Positions 21,068 to 30,807 are shown, counted from the first letter of the stretch. The stretch: DNA of 64,000 nt from Mannheimia glucosida (GCF_046267875.1 NZ_CP176502.1:2170001-2234000); one strand, 5' to 3'. Numbers and translations: made by a program. Notes: generated from the letters alone by a model not told the origin.

Positions 21068-24000
21068 ATGCAGATCTCAAGACGTAAGTTCTTCAAGGTC
21101 TGTGCAGGTGGTATGGCGGGAACTTCTGCTGCAATGTTGGGTTTTGCTCCAGCAACAGCATTAGCTGCACCGCGTGAGTATAAGCTCTTAAGAGCAAAAG
21201 AAACTCGGCAAACCTGTACTTACTGTGCCGTTGGCTGCGGAATGCTGATGTATTCCTTAGGCGACAACTCAATGAACAGCAAAGGAAAATTAATTCACAT
21301 CGAGGGTGACCCGGATCATCCGGTTAGCCGTGGGGCGTTATGTCCGAAAGGCGCAGGGGCATTGGATTATGTAAACAGTGACCGCCGTGTGCATTATCCG
21401 GAAGTACGTGAAGCCGGTTCAAGCGAGTGGAAACGTATTTCGTGGCACGAGGCAATTGAACGTATTGCCCGCCATATGAAAAATGACCGTGATGAGAACT
21501 TCGTCACCCACAATGAAGCAGGGCTGGAAGTAAACCGTTGGATGACGGCAGGTTTCTTAGCAGGTTCAGCGTGTAGTAACGAAACCGGTATCGTCACCCA
21601 GAAGTTTATCCGCTCTCTCGGTATGATTTTTACCGACAACCAAGCGAGTATCTGACACGGACCAACGGTAGCAAGTCTTGCTCCATCATTTGGTCGCGGT
21701 GCGATGACCAACCACTGGGTTGATATTAAAAACTCTGATTTAGTGATCGTTATGGGCGGTAACGCAGCCGAAGCTCACCCTGTGGGTTTCCGCTGGGCAG
21801 TTGAAGCGAAAAAACAGAACGGTGCGAAGTTAATGGTGGTCGATCCACGCTTTAATCGTAGTGCTGCGGTGGCTGATATTTATATGCCATTGCGTCCGGG
21901 TACGGACATTGCGTTCTTGTTGGGTGCGGTAAACTACCTGCTTAAAAACGACAAAATTCAACACGAGTATGTGAAGCATTACACCAATGCCACATTCTTG
22001 ATCAACGAAGGTTTCAAATTCGAAGACGGGCTTTTCACCGGCTACGATGAAGCCACTCGTACCTATAAAGACAAATCCACTTGGGCTTATCAGTTAGATG
22101 AACAGGGTCAGCCAAAACGGGATATGACCATGCAAGATCCACGTTGTGTGATCAATATGCTCAAAGACCACGTTTCCCGCTATACGCCTGAAATGGTAGA
22201 ACGCATTACCGGTACGCCCCAAAAAGATTTCCTGATTTTCTGTGAAGAGATTGCGAAAACCTCAGCGCCGGATAAAGCCGCCACCTTCCTCTATGCCTTA
22301 GGTTGGACACAACACACCGTGGGCGCACAAAATATTCGCTCAATGGCGATCATTCAGTTGCTGTGCGGTAACATTGGTGTCTCCGGCGGTGGGGTAAACG
22401 CACTGCGTGGTCACTCTAACGTACAAGGGATTACCGACTTAGGCTTGTTCCCACATATGTTGCCGGGCTATATCCGCCTGCCAACCGAAGCGGACGCAAC
22501 CTTAGAAAGCTACTTAAATGCGATTGCACCGAAAACCTTAGTGGTAGGACAAGTGAACTACGGGCAAAACAACCCGAAATTCGCTGTGAGTATGCTCAAA
22601 ACCTTCTATGGCGATAAGGCAACCAAAGAGAACGAGTTCGGCTATCACTATTTACCGAAATACCCGAAAGGCGGTACGGATCACTTTCGCTTTATCGAGC
22701 AGATGTACCAAGGCAAAGTGAACGGCTATTTCTGCCAAGGTATGAACCCGATTGCCTCTTACCCTAACTCGCAGAAGTTAATTAAAGCGTTGAGCAATTT
22801 GAAATATTTAGTCATTTTTGACCCGCTTATTACCGATACTTCTGAGTTCTGGAAAAATCACGGTGAGTTCAACAATGTGAACCCATCTGAAATTCAAACC
22901 GAAGTATTCCGCTTGCCGACCACTTGCTTTGCGGAAGAAGATGGTTCAATTGCGAACTCCGGTCGCTGGTTACAATGGCACTGGAAAGCAGCAGATGCGC
23001 CACACGAAGCAAAACCGGACGTGGATATTCTGTCTGAAATCCGTGCCGAACTAATCCACCTTTATCATAAAGAAGGCGGAAAAGCACCGCTTGAACCGTT
23101 AGAAGCGATGACGTGGAACTATATGAACCCGTTAGAACCGAAACCGGAAGAGATCGCCAAAGAAAACAACGGTTATGCGTTGGAAGATCTCAAAGATGCG
23201 GACGGCAACATTATCGTGAAAAAAGGCGAACTATTATCCAGCTTTGCACAAATGCGTGATGACGGCACAACCTCTGGTGGTTGTTGGATCTACTGCGGTC
23301 AATGGACTCCGAAAGGTAACCAAATGGCGAACCGTGATAACTCCGACCCATCAGGCTTAGGTAACACCTTAGGCTGGGCATTCTCTTGGCCGGTAAACCG
23401 CCGTATTCTATACAACCGTGCATCGGCAGATTTAAGCGGTAAACCATGGAACCCGAAACGCCAATTAGTTAAATGGAACGGTAAAAACTGGAACTATGTG
23501 GACGTTGCTGACTATGGTACAGCACCACCAAATAGCCCTGTGACACCATTTATTATGCAACCGGAAGGGGTATCTGGCTTGTTCGTGCGTGAACGTATGC
23601 AAGACGGCCCATTCCCTGAGCATTATGAACCGTTTGAAACCCCAATCGGCACTAACCCGTTGCACCCGAATGTGATCAGCAGTCCGGTGGCACGCATTCT
23701 GCCGAGCGATAAAGCGGATTTAGGCACTAGCGATGAGTTCCCTTATGTCGGTACAACTTACCGCTTAACCGAACACTTCCACTACTGGACGAAAAATGCC
23801 CTGATTAACGTCATTGCTCAACCGGAGCAGTTCGTGGAAATCGGCGAGAAACTTGCCGAAGAGAAAGGCATTAAAAATGGTGACAAAGTGCGTGTTTGGT
23901 CTAAACGTGGTGAAATTAAAGCCGTTGCCGTGGTGACTAAACGTATCCGTTCATTGGTCTCTGACGGCAAACCAATCCACACTATCGGTGTGCCGATCCA

Positions 24001-24139
24001 CTGGGGCTTTGCGGCTACAACCGGTGCGAAAAAAGGCTATTTTGCCAATAACTTAACCGTGCGAACAGGTGAACCAAACTCAAATACACCTGAATCGAAA
24101 TGTATGTTATTAAACATTGAGAAAATTGTGGGGGCTTAA
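21068..24139 (+). CDS. fdxG: Formate dehydrogenase, selenocysteine-containing major subunit
   Basis: FdxG is the periplasmic catalytic subunit of membrane-bound formate dehydrogenase-N/O, which oxidises formate to CO2 at a molybdenum bis-MGD site. The frame is open for 1,023 residues if the in-frame TGA at 21653-21655 (codon 196) is read as selenocysteine, exactly the position used in E. coli FdnG/FdoG. The N-terminus has a twin-arginine signal (SRRKFFKVCAGG). Cys50, Cys53, Cys57 and a Cys near 91 bind a 4Fe-4S cluster. After the TGA comes HGPTVASLAP, as in FdnG. The ATG at 21068 has GGAG 6 bases upstream. It starts the fdxGHI operon. Confidence 0.96.
21653..21690 (+). promoter_or_regulatory. 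Selenocysteine UGA codon and bacterial SECIS hairpin
   Basis: Twelve bases after the UGA is a hairpin, GG-U-AGCA (21667-21673), loop AGTCT, TGCT-CC (21679-21684). It has a bulged U and a GUC-containing loop, as in the SelB-binding hairpins of E. coli fdhF and fdnG. It lies wholly within the coding frame. SelA, SelB, SelC and SelD must be encoded elsewhere. Confidence 0.85.
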
Positions 24140-24142
24140 CCG

Positions 24143-25057
24143 ATGAGTACAGTTCAAACTCAAGACATTATTAAAATCTCCGCAACCTCGGCGCTGACAC
24201 CGGCGCCGCAGGCTCGTTCGCACCAAGTGGAAGTAGCGAAACTGATCGATGTCACCACTTGTATCGGCTGTAAAGCCTGCCAAGTGGGCTGTTCAGAATG
24301 GAATGACATTCGCTCCGATGTAGATGCAAACTGTGTCGGCGTGTACGACAACCCTGCGGATCTGAATGCGAAAGCGTGGACAGTAATGCGCTTTAACGAA
24401 GTAGAAGAAAACGACCGTTTAGAATGGTTGATCCGTAAAGACGGCTGTATGCACTGTGCCGAGCCGGGTTGCTTGAAATCTTGCCCATCACCGGGTGCGA
24501 TTATCCAATACGCCAACGGTATTGTTGATTTCCAATCCGACAAATGTATCGGTTGTGGCTACTGTATCGCAGGTTGTCCGTTCAACATTCCTCGTATGAA
24601 TCCGGACGATAACCGTGTTTACAAATGCACCCTGTGTGTGGATCGTGTCAATGTTGGTCAAGAACCGGCTTGCGTGAAAACCTGCCCGACCGGTGCAATC
24701 CGCTTCGGTAGCAAAGAAGAGATGAAGTTCTATGCAGAACAACGCATTGCTGATCTGAAATCTCGTGGCTATGAAAATGCTGGCTTGTACGACCCTGAAG
24801 GCGTTGGCGGTACGCACGTAATGTATGTATTACATCATGCCGACAAACCGGAGCTTTATTCAGGCTTACCGAAAGATCCGAAGATTGATACCACAGTAAC
24901 CTTATGGAAAGACGTTTTAAAACCTGTGGCGGCAGTAGCGTTGGGTGGTTTAGCTTTAGCAGAAGTTGCACACTATATTACCGTTGGGCCAAACGTTGAG
25001 GAAGATCTTGAAGAACACCACCATAGCGAAAATGCAGAAGGAGGCAAACATGAGTAA
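24143..25057 (+). CDS. fdxH: Formate dehydrogenase iron-sulfur (beta) subunit
   Basis: FdxH passes electrons from FdxG to the cytochrome subunit. It has 304 residues and four cysteine groups for 4Fe-4S clusters: CIGCKACQVGC (from residue 40), CMHCAEPGCLKSCP, CIGCGYCIAGCP and CTLCVDRVNVGQEPACVKTCP. A single membrane span near the C-terminus (about 255-275, LKPVAAVALGGLALAEVAHYI) anchors it with its tail inside. It starts 3 bases after the fdxG stop and overlaps fdxI by 8 bases. The His/Glu-rich tail EEDLEEHHHSENAEGG is notable. Confidence 0.97.
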   Translation: MSTVQTQDIIKISATSALTPAPQARSHQVEVAKLIDVTTCIGCKACQVGCSEWNDIRSDVDANCVGVYDNPADLNAKAWTVMRFNEVEENDRLEWLIRKDGCMHCAEPGCLKSCPSPGAIIQYANGIVDFQSDKCIGCGYCIAGCPFNIPRMNPDDNRVYKCTLCVDRVNVGQEPACVKTCPTGAIRFGSKEEMKFYAEQRIADLKSRGYENAGLYDPEGVGGTHVMYVLHHADKPELYSGLPKDPKIDTTVTLWKDVLKPVAAVALGGLALAEVAHYITVGPNVEEDLEEHHHSENAEGGKHE

Positions 25058-25727
25058 GAAATTTGAAATCACGAACGATACCAAAATCGTTCGTCATAAG
25101 CCCTTAGCTCGTGTTAGCCACTGGTTCTTAGTAATCTCGTTTTTTATGACGATGTTTACCGGTGTGGCATTCTTCTTCCCTGACTTTGCTTGGCTTACCG
25201 AGATTTTAGGTACTCCACAGATTGCCCGTGCAGTCCACCCATTTACCGGGATTATAATGTTTATTGCATTTATTATTATGGCGTTAATATATTGGCACCA
25301 TAATATCCCTGAGAAAAATGATATTCGTTGGGCAAAAGGCATTGTTGAAGTACTAAAAGGTAATGAGCATGAAGTTTCCGATAATGGAAAATACAATTTG
25401 GGTCAAAAATTACTCTTTTGGACTCTTATTCTTGCGATGTTCACTCTTTTAGCCACAGGGATTATTATGTGGAGACAATTTTTCTCTCACTACTTCTCGA
25501 TTCCTATGCTAAGAATTGCAATTTTACTTCATTCAGCAAGTGCATTTATGCTATTTACCGGAATTTTAGTACATATGTATATGGCATTCTGGGTAAAAGG
25601 CTCAATCAGAGGTATGGTTGAGGGTTGGGTTACCGTTCGCTGGGCAAAAAAACACCACCCAAGATGGTACCGTGAAGAAGTGCTACCTGAATTAGAAAGA
25701 CAAGTAGCTGAGCAAAATAATAAATAA
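25050..25727 (+). CDS. fdxI: Formate dehydrogenase cytochrome b556 (gamma) subunit
   Basis: FdxI is the membrane subunit that carries two b-type haems and reduces quinone. It has 225 residues from the ATG at 25050, preceded by GAAGGAGGCAA. There are four membrane spans. Histidines fit the haem and quinone sites: RVSHWFLV, ARAVHPFTG, LLHSASAFM and ILVHMYMAFW. Base composition becomes more AT-rich after about 25250 than in fdxG and fdxH. It is followed by an uptake signal of the H. influenzae type rather than the type used elsewhere in this window. Confidence 0.95.
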   Translation: MSKKFEITNDTKIVRHKPLARVSHWFLVISFFMTMFTGVAFFFPDFAWLTEILGTPQIARAVHPFTGIIMFIAFIIMALIYWHHNIPEKNDIRWAKGIVEVLKGNEHEVSDNGKYNLGQKLLFWTLILAMFTLLATGIIMWRQFFSHYFSIPMLRIAILLHSASAFMLFTGILVHMYMAFWVKGSIRGMVEGWVTVRWAKKHHPRWYREEVLPELERQVAEQNNK

Positions 25728-25731
25728 CCTC

Positions 25732-25762
25732 AAGTGCGGTATTATTACCGCACTTTTATTTT
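25732..25762 (+). terminator. Terminator built from an H. influenzae-type uptake signal pair
   Basis: AAGTGCGGTA (25732-25741) and TACCGCACTT (25746-25755) are perfect inverted arms with loop TTAT, followed by TTATTTT. The core AAGTGCGGT is the Hin-type signal, not the ACAAGCGGT seen in the rest of the window. Confidence 0.85.
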
Positions 25763-25782
25763 ATTGGTTTAAAAAGAATATT

Positions 25783-26700
25783 ATGAGTATCAAAATACTA
25801 CCTCAAGATGATATCAAACAAGCAGCTAGTTCATTTCAACAACCCGAGCTCTTATTTGCTAATCCCAAAAATCTGTATTTACGCCGCGCTAAGCGGCTAC
25901 GTGAATTAGCCAAGCAAAACCCATTCGGTGAATATATGGAGTTTTCTGCTAACCTCGTGGACATTCAATTAGCATTACTTGAAAGCCAGCCAATTGCAGA
26001 TTATTCTCAAAAAATAACCGCTTGTGTAGAGCGCACGCAAGGAGAAACACCGCTAAATGCACAGAATTTTCAGCGTACTGATGAATGGCGGACACTACTC
26101 TTAGCCATTATTGAGAAATTCAAGCCTTATGCAAATAATACTGTTCTTGCAACAATTGAAGTATTGGAAAAGGCAGCTAAGTCAGAGCTAGACACACTTG
26201 CTGATAATTTGCTAAATGAACGATACGAACTTGTGGGCGCAGATAAAGCTGTCTTTATTTGGGCTGCTCTCTCACTTTACTGGGTACAATTAGCTCAACA
26301 ATTACCACGTAATTCTCGTGCAGAAATAGGCCATAAACATTTATGTCCGGTATGTAACTCAGCACCTGTAAGCAGTGTGATTCATTTCGGTGAAGCTCAA
26401 GGGTTACGTTATCTACACTGTTCTTTATGTGAAAGTGAATGGCATGTAGTACGTACAAAGTGTACAAACTGTGATGAAACCGGCAAACTAGATTATTGGA
26501 GTTTAGATACAGTAGAAGCAGCAGTTAAAGCTGAAAGTTGTGGCGACTGCCATTCCTACTTAAAAGTACTCTATCAAGATAAAGACGTGAATGTGGAACC
26601 TGTTGCTGATGATTTAGCAACTCTATTCTTAGATTCCGAGATGGAACAAAAAGGTCTTTCAAGAAGTGGGATAAATCCATTTTTATTTCAAGTAGAGTAA
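25783..26700 (+). CDS. fdhE: FdhE, formate dehydrogenase accessory protein
   Basis: FdhE is a cytoplasmic rubredoxin-like maturation protein needed for active formate dehydrogenase. It has 305 residues, like E. coli FdhE (309). Four CxxC pairs lie in the C-terminal half: CPVCNSAP, CSLCESEW, CTNCDETG and CGDCHSYL. A full uptake signal lies within the gene (26017-26025). It is separated from fdxI by a terminator-like hairpin, so it may depend on read-through or on its own promoter. Confidence 0.95.
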   Translation: MSIKILPQDDIKQAASSFQQPELLFANPKNLYLRRAKRLRELAKQNPFGEYMEFSANLVDIQLALLESQPIADYSQKITACVERTQGETPLNAQNFQRTDEWRTLLLAIIEKFKPYANNTVLATIEVLEKAAKSELDTLADNLLNERYELVGADKAVFIWAALSLYWVQLAQQLPRNSRAEIGHKHLCPVCNSAPVSSVIHFGEAQGLRYLHCSLCESEWHVVRTKCTNCDETGKLDYWSLDTVEAAVKAESCGDCHSYLKVLYQDKDVNVEPVADDLATLFLDSEMEQKGLSRSGINPFLFQVE

Positions 26701-26712
26701 CTCATTTACAAC

Positions 26713-26740
26713 AAAAACGGAGCATAACGCTCCGTTTTTT
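26713..26740 (+). terminator. Terminator of fdhE
   Basis: AAAAACGGAGC (26713-26723) and GCTCCGTTTTT (26729-26739) form a perfect 11-bp stem with loop ATAAC and a T tract. Confidence 0.9.
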
Positions 26741-26769
26741 ATTACATTTAACTCATACACTATACTTTT

Positions 26770-27108
26770 TTAATCAGCTATTTTTTTAACTTCACAGCGA
26801 TTAGCAATAATCTCCCGATCTGACATAAATGCGTATCGGCATTGAGATTTAAAATATTGAATCACAGAATCATCAAGAGGTCGTTGTGCTCCAACACGTA
26901 ATTCCTCCATAGAAAAATTACTAACCTCTTCATCTTTCTCTTTATTTTTCAATACCTTACGTTCAGATATTCTAAACTTAGGCTTGTCTTGCTGTTTTTT
27001 TACTCCGTTTAATTTTTCTTTATTATTAGGAATAGGATTACTTGCATAACTAATACTATTCATCGTAAGAAAAAGAGAAATAACAAAAAAGCTAAAAGCG
27101 TTTTTCAT
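26770..27108 (-). CDS. Small secreted protein of unknown function
   Basis: I do not recognise this protein of 112 residues. The ATG at 27108 gives a clear signal peptide, MKNAFSFFVISLFLTMNSISYA, with cleavage likely after YAS or YA. The mature part is lysine- and glutamate-rich (about residues 28-60, ISERKVLKNKEKDEE), then has a more ordered C-terminal half with two cysteines (KSQCRYAFM and ANRCEVKK) that could form a disulfide in the periplasm. A longer frame to 27156 exists but lacks a ribosome site. It lies 58 bases downstream of gor and could share its transcript. Confidence 0.65.
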   Translation of the reverse strand: MKNAFSFFVISLFLTMNSISYASNPIPNNKEKLNGVKKQQDKPKFRISERKVLKNKEKDEEVSNFSMEELRVGAQRPLDDSVIQYFKSQCRYAFMSDREIIANRCEVKKIAD

Positions 27109-27166
27109 AGCAAACCCATAAATAAAATGTAGCATAATCATAAAATTACGTAACATTCTATTACAT

Positions 27167-28537
27167 TTAGCGCATGGTTACAAATTCTTCAGATCCTGTC
27201 GGGTGAATAGCCACTGTGTTGTCAAAATCAGCTTTCGTCGCGCCCATTTTAATTGCAACAGCAAAACCTTGAATCATTTCATCAACACCAAAACCAATAC
27301 CATGTAACCCAACCACTTTTTCCTCTTCCCCAACACAAACTAATTTCATTCGGCAAGGTTGACGATGTTGTGTAACCGCAGTATACATTGCAGTAAATGA
27401 AGATTTATACACTTTCACATTTTCTGCCCCATATTGCTCAATCGCTTTTGGCTCACTTAAACCAACAGTACCTATTGGTGGGTGGCTAAAAACGACTGTC
27501 GGAACTAAGCTATAATCCAAATGTTCATTTGGTTTATTATTGAACAACCGTTCCGATAGTCTGCGACCAGCTGCAACTGCAACAGGAGTTAATTCAATAC
27601 CACCTTCAATAATATCACCAACAGCATAGATATTTGGCACATTAGTATTTTGGAATTTATCCACTTTGATAAAACCACGCTCGTTGGTTTCAACACCAGC
27701 AGCCTCTAAATTAATCTTATCTGTCGCTGGCTCACGACCAATAGCCCACACCAAGCTTTCAACAGAGGTTTCACGACCATCTTGCAATTTTAATGTCAAT
27801 GAACCATCTGCATTTTTAACTACTTCTTGAGGAGTCGCTTGTGTATGTAATTCGATCCCATCTTGAGCTAATACTTCAAGCAATGTATCCACTATTAATG
27901 GGTCTTGATTACGCATTGGAGCATGTTGACGAACAAAAAGATGGGTATTTACTCCTAAACTATTAAATACTCCAGCTAATTCAACTGCAATATACCCTGC
28001 CCCCACAATTGCTACTGACTTCGGTAAAGCATCTAGTGCAAATACACCATCAGAAGTGATACCGTATTCAGCCCCTTTCACATTGGGTACAGTTGGACGA
28101 CCACCTGTTGCAATCAGAATATGGTCTGCTGTGACCTCCTCAACGGAACCATCAGCATAACTCACTTCTAATGTTTTAGCATCTTTAAAGCGAGCAAAAC
28201 CATTTAAAACATCAACATTATTTTTTGCCAGCACATTACCATATGAGGTATGAATGCGCCCAATATAGGCCTGGCGACTCTCAACTAATTTGGCATAATC
28301 AAAATTATTTACCGTAATGTCAAAACCATAATCAGGGGCGTAATGGTTAATCGCTTCTGCAACTTGTGCACCATAGAACATCACTTTTTTGGGTACACAT
28401 CCCACGTTCACACAAGTGCCACCTAAATGTTTTGCTTCAATAATGGCACATTTTTTCCCATAGCTTGCTGCTCGATTAATTGAAGCAATACCACCACTAC
28501 CACCGCCGATAGCAATATAATCATAATGTTTAGCCAT
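27167..28537 (-). CDS. gor: Glutathione reductase
   Basis: Gor reduces oxidised glutathione with NADPH and FAD. It has 456 residues, near the 450 of E. coli. The redox-active disulfide is in GGTCVNVGCVPKKVMFY near residue 42. FAD binding is seen in GGGSGGIASINRAA near the N-terminus, and NADPH binding in VGAGYIAVELAGVF near residue 175. The C-terminal catalytic His-Glu pair is in VAIHPTGSEEFVTMR. All key residues are present. It lies upstream of a small secreted protein gene on the same strand. Confidence 0.96.
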   Translation of the reverse strand: MAKHYDYIAIGGGSGGIASINRAASYGKKCAIIEAKHLGGTCVNVGCVPKKVMFYGAQVAEAINHYAPDYGFDITVNNFDYAKLVESRQAYIGRIHTSYGNVLAKNNVDVLNGFARFKDAKTLEVSYADGSVEEVTADHILIATGGRPTVPNVKGAEYGITSDGVFALDALPKSVAIVGAGYIAVELAGVFNSLGVNTHLFVRQHAPMRNQDPLIVDTLLEVLAQDGIELHTQATPQEVVKNADGSLTLKLQDGRETSVESLVWAIGREPATDKINLEAAGVETNERGFIKVDKFQNTNVPNIYAVGDIIEGGIELTPVAVAAGRRLSERLFNNKPNEHLDYSLVPTVVFSHPPIGTVGLSEPKAIEQYGAENVKVYKSSFTAMYTAVTQHRQPCRMKLVCVGEEEKVVGLHGIGFGVDEMIQGFAVAIKMGATKADFDNTVAIHPTGSEEFVTMR

Positions 28538-28613
28538 AAACTATTCCTCGATCTATAAAAACAAAAGCAACTTATTCGTTAAGCGCTTTATCAAATTAAA
28601 TTTGCATAGAAGA

Positions 28614-29138
28614 CTAATGTTTCATATGCCCTGAATTCAACATTTTATCAATATACGCCATCGCTAATGCTGAAACAATAAAGGCTAAGTGAATAACTAC
28701 TTGCCACATCATTTGCTTTTCATCAAGATTTGAAGCATTGATAAATGTTTGTAATAAATGAATAGAAGAAATACTGATAATTGCCATTGAAAGTTTTACT
28801 TTCAAAATAGTCGCATTAACGTGATCCAACCATTCTGGCTGATCAGGGTGATCATCTACTTTTAATCTAGAGACAAAAGTTTCATATCCTCCAACAATAA
28901 CCATAACCAAAAGATTTGCAATCATCACCACATCTATTAAATTTAATACCGCTAACATAACAGTATTTGAATCCATTTCATTTAAATTGATAACTAGATG
29001 ATACAATGATTTAATAAACTTATACGCATATATCCCCTGTACAACAATCAACCCTAAATAAATAGGTAATTGTAACCAACGACTTGCGAAAATAATTTTA
29101 CCTAAAATATTTGCCCTAGTATTTAATTCCGAATGCAT
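28614..29138 (-). CDS. yqhA: YqhA family (UPF0114) inner-membrane protein
   Basis: This is a conserved integral membrane protein of 174 residues with three or four predicted spans and no known function. Recognisable family stretches are ASRWLQLPIYLGL, LVMVIVGGYETFVSRL, SMAIISISSIHLLQ and VIHLAFIVSALAMAYID, in the same order as E. coli YqhA. The start is the ATG at 29138, with TAGGAGATAT just before it; an upstream in-frame start is not supported. A short loop with HPDQPEWLDH lies between spans two and three. Confidence 0.85.
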   Translation of the reverse strand: MHSELNTRANILGKIIFASRWLQLPIYLGLIVVQGIYAYKFIKSLYHLVINLNEMDSNTVMLAVLNLIDVVMIANLLVMVIVGGYETFVSRLKVDDHPDQPEWLDHVNATILKVKLSMAIISISSIHLLQTFINASNLDEKQMMWQVVIHLAFIVSALAMAYIDKMLNSGHMKH

Positions 29139-29232
29139 ATATCTCCTATAAATAGCAATACAAAAATAAATTACAACGCTCAAATTCTAACAATTTTTTG
29201 CCAAAAAATTAAGATATTTAACCGCTTGCACC

Positions 29233-29871
29233 TTATATTTTAAAACCTTGTCCATCGTTCCAAGAAACCGTATATTCTAGAGGTAAACGGCAACTTGGCA
29301 ACGCTGGGTTTGCTGCTTTACCGATAGCTAGTAGCATAACAGGCAAATAACGTTCTGCATCTATATTCAATAATTTTAATACAGCAGGGCGCTCAAACAC
29401 GCCTATCGCATGAGTATCATAGCCCTTATCTTTGGCAATTAGCATTAATTGCATTGCCGCCAAACTAGTATCAATTAATACCTGATCTCTAATTTCTGCT
29501 TGAGTTGCTTGGTTATGAAGATTTAGTAAAAAATCAAATTTACGTTCACGAAACTCTTTATGCAAACACCCAGTTTCTACCGATTGATCAACAATTGCGC
29601 CTAATAATTTTTCATATTGCAAATCTGCCAATATCACCACAATAGCAGACGCTGTTTCACAAGGTGGGCCATTAAAGGCAACATTTTTTGATAATGCTGC
29701 TTTAAGAATTTCATCATCAATAATGACAAAACGCCAAGGTTGCAGATTTGCTTTTGAGGGAGCAAGCTGGGATAAAGCGACCATTTCTTCTAATTCAGTT
29801 CTACTAATCTTAATTGTTGAATTAAAAGCTTTGATAGTTTTACGCTGTTCAATCGTATGTTTCAATTCCAT
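29233..29871 (-). CDS. Nitroreductase family protein
   Basis: This 212-residue flavoprotein-like enzyme should use FMN and NAD(P)H. Family signs are the N-terminal IEQRKTIKAFN (RRS/RKT flavin-phosphate motif), LAPSKANLQPWRFVII near residue 37 (the APS..N.QPW motif) and the C-terminal domain with AAMQLMLIAKDKGYDTHAIGVFE. The natural substrate cannot be told from sequence; close families reduce quinones, nitro compounds or enones. AGGAGAAAAGAG precedes the ATG. It stands alone between yqhA and sapF on the same strand. Confidence 0.85.
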   Translation of the reverse strand: MELKHTIEQRKTIKAFNSTIKISRTELEEMVALSQLAPSKANLQPWRFVIIDDEILKAALSKNVAFNGPPCETASAIVVILADLQYEKLLGAIVDQSVETGCLHKEFRERKFDFLLNLHNQATQAEIRDQVLIDTSLAAMQLMLIAKDKGYDTHAIGVFERPAVLKLLNIDAERYLPVMLLAIGKAANPALPSCRLPLEYTVSWNDGQGFKI

Positions 29872-30012
29872 CTCTTTTCTCCTATCTTTCCAACGATTGA
29901 GATAGTCTATAATTTAAAGATTAGGAATGTAATAATTGAAAAGAGTTATTCTGCATATTTATTGAAATAGGTCAAAATTATCAAATAATCATATTAGAGC
30001 AGGAGTAAAGAT

Positions 30013-30807
30013 TTAGCTTGCCCAAGCATGCACACTAAGGTGCTTTCCAAAATGACTTTCAATTAAGCGTTTTGTAATTTGATGTTGCGGATTCAGTAAA
30101 ACCTCTTTCGTCAAGCCATACTCTACTACTTCGCCACTTTGCATCACCATTATTTTATCGGCAATATGTTTAATCAGACCTAAATTTTGCCCCACATAAA
30201 TATAAGCAATCCCTTGTCGCTGCTGGACACTTAACATTAAATTAATTAATTGTGTTTTGACTGAAAAATCCAGTGAATTAATCGTATCATCCGCAATAAT
30301 AATTTCCGGTTCTAAAATTAAAGCGCGAGCAAACGCAATACGCTGCTTTTGTCCACTGGAAGCCTCTGAAATAGGAATGAGCGCTTGCTCAGGATACATT
30401 CCTACCAATTTTAGCGTATTAAAAATACGCTCATTTCTTTCCTCTTCATTTAAATCTGTCGCCAAGCGGAGCGGAGCATCTAAAATTTGTCCTATATTAT
30501 AATTAGGATCAAAGGCATCGTTAGGGTCCTGAAACATCATACGAATATGCTTAGCCCGGTATTTATAATCGCCAAATGAAAGCGGTGTTCCTCTAAAAAT
30601 CAGTTCCCCAGATGTTGGCTTAACCATACCAGCAACCATTTTAGCCAAGGTAGATTTCCCAGCTCCGTTTTCACCAATAATCGCTAAAGTTTCCTTGCGA
30701 TTTAGGGTAAAAGAAACTTCTTTTACCGCATAAAAATCTTGTTTATGAAACAGGCTACTACGTTCAATAAAACGCTTATTCAGATGATTAACTTCGAGTA
30801 ATGCCAT
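30013..30807 (-). CDS. sapF: SapF-like ABC transporter ATP-binding protein (degenerate, no sap neighbours)
   Basis: The length of 264 residues and the C-terminal stretch LTKEVLLNPQHQITKRLIESHFGKHLS resemble SapF of the SapABCDF peptide/potassium uptake system. Walker A is normal (GENGAGKST near residue 47). The signature is SSGQKQR. The Walker B end reads IIIADDTINSLD, so the usual catalytic Glu is Asp. The switch region reads IYVGQNLG, with Asn where the H-loop His should be. E. coli SapF keeps Glu and His. None of sapA-D is nearby. It may pair with SapD encoded elsewhere, as a weak or inactive half-site. Confidence 0.82.
   Translation of the reverse strand: MALLEVNHLNKRFIERSSLFHKQDFYAVKEVSFTLNRKETLAIIGENGAGKSTLAKMVAGMVKPTSGELIFRGTPLSFGDYKYRAKHIRMMFQDPNDAFDPNYNIGQILDAPLRLATDLNEEERNERIFNTLKLVGMYPEQALIPISEASSGQKQRIAFARALILEPEIIIADDTINSLDFSVKTQLINLMLSVQQRQGIAYIYVGQNLGLIKHIADKIMVMQSGEVVEYGLTKEVLLNPQHQITKRLIESHFGKHLSVHAWAS

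Noticed and set aside
21653..21655. A nonsense mutation splitting fdxG into two genes
   Set aside because: The TGA is at the known selenocysteine position, the frame continues with conserved residues, and a SECIS-like hairpin follows.
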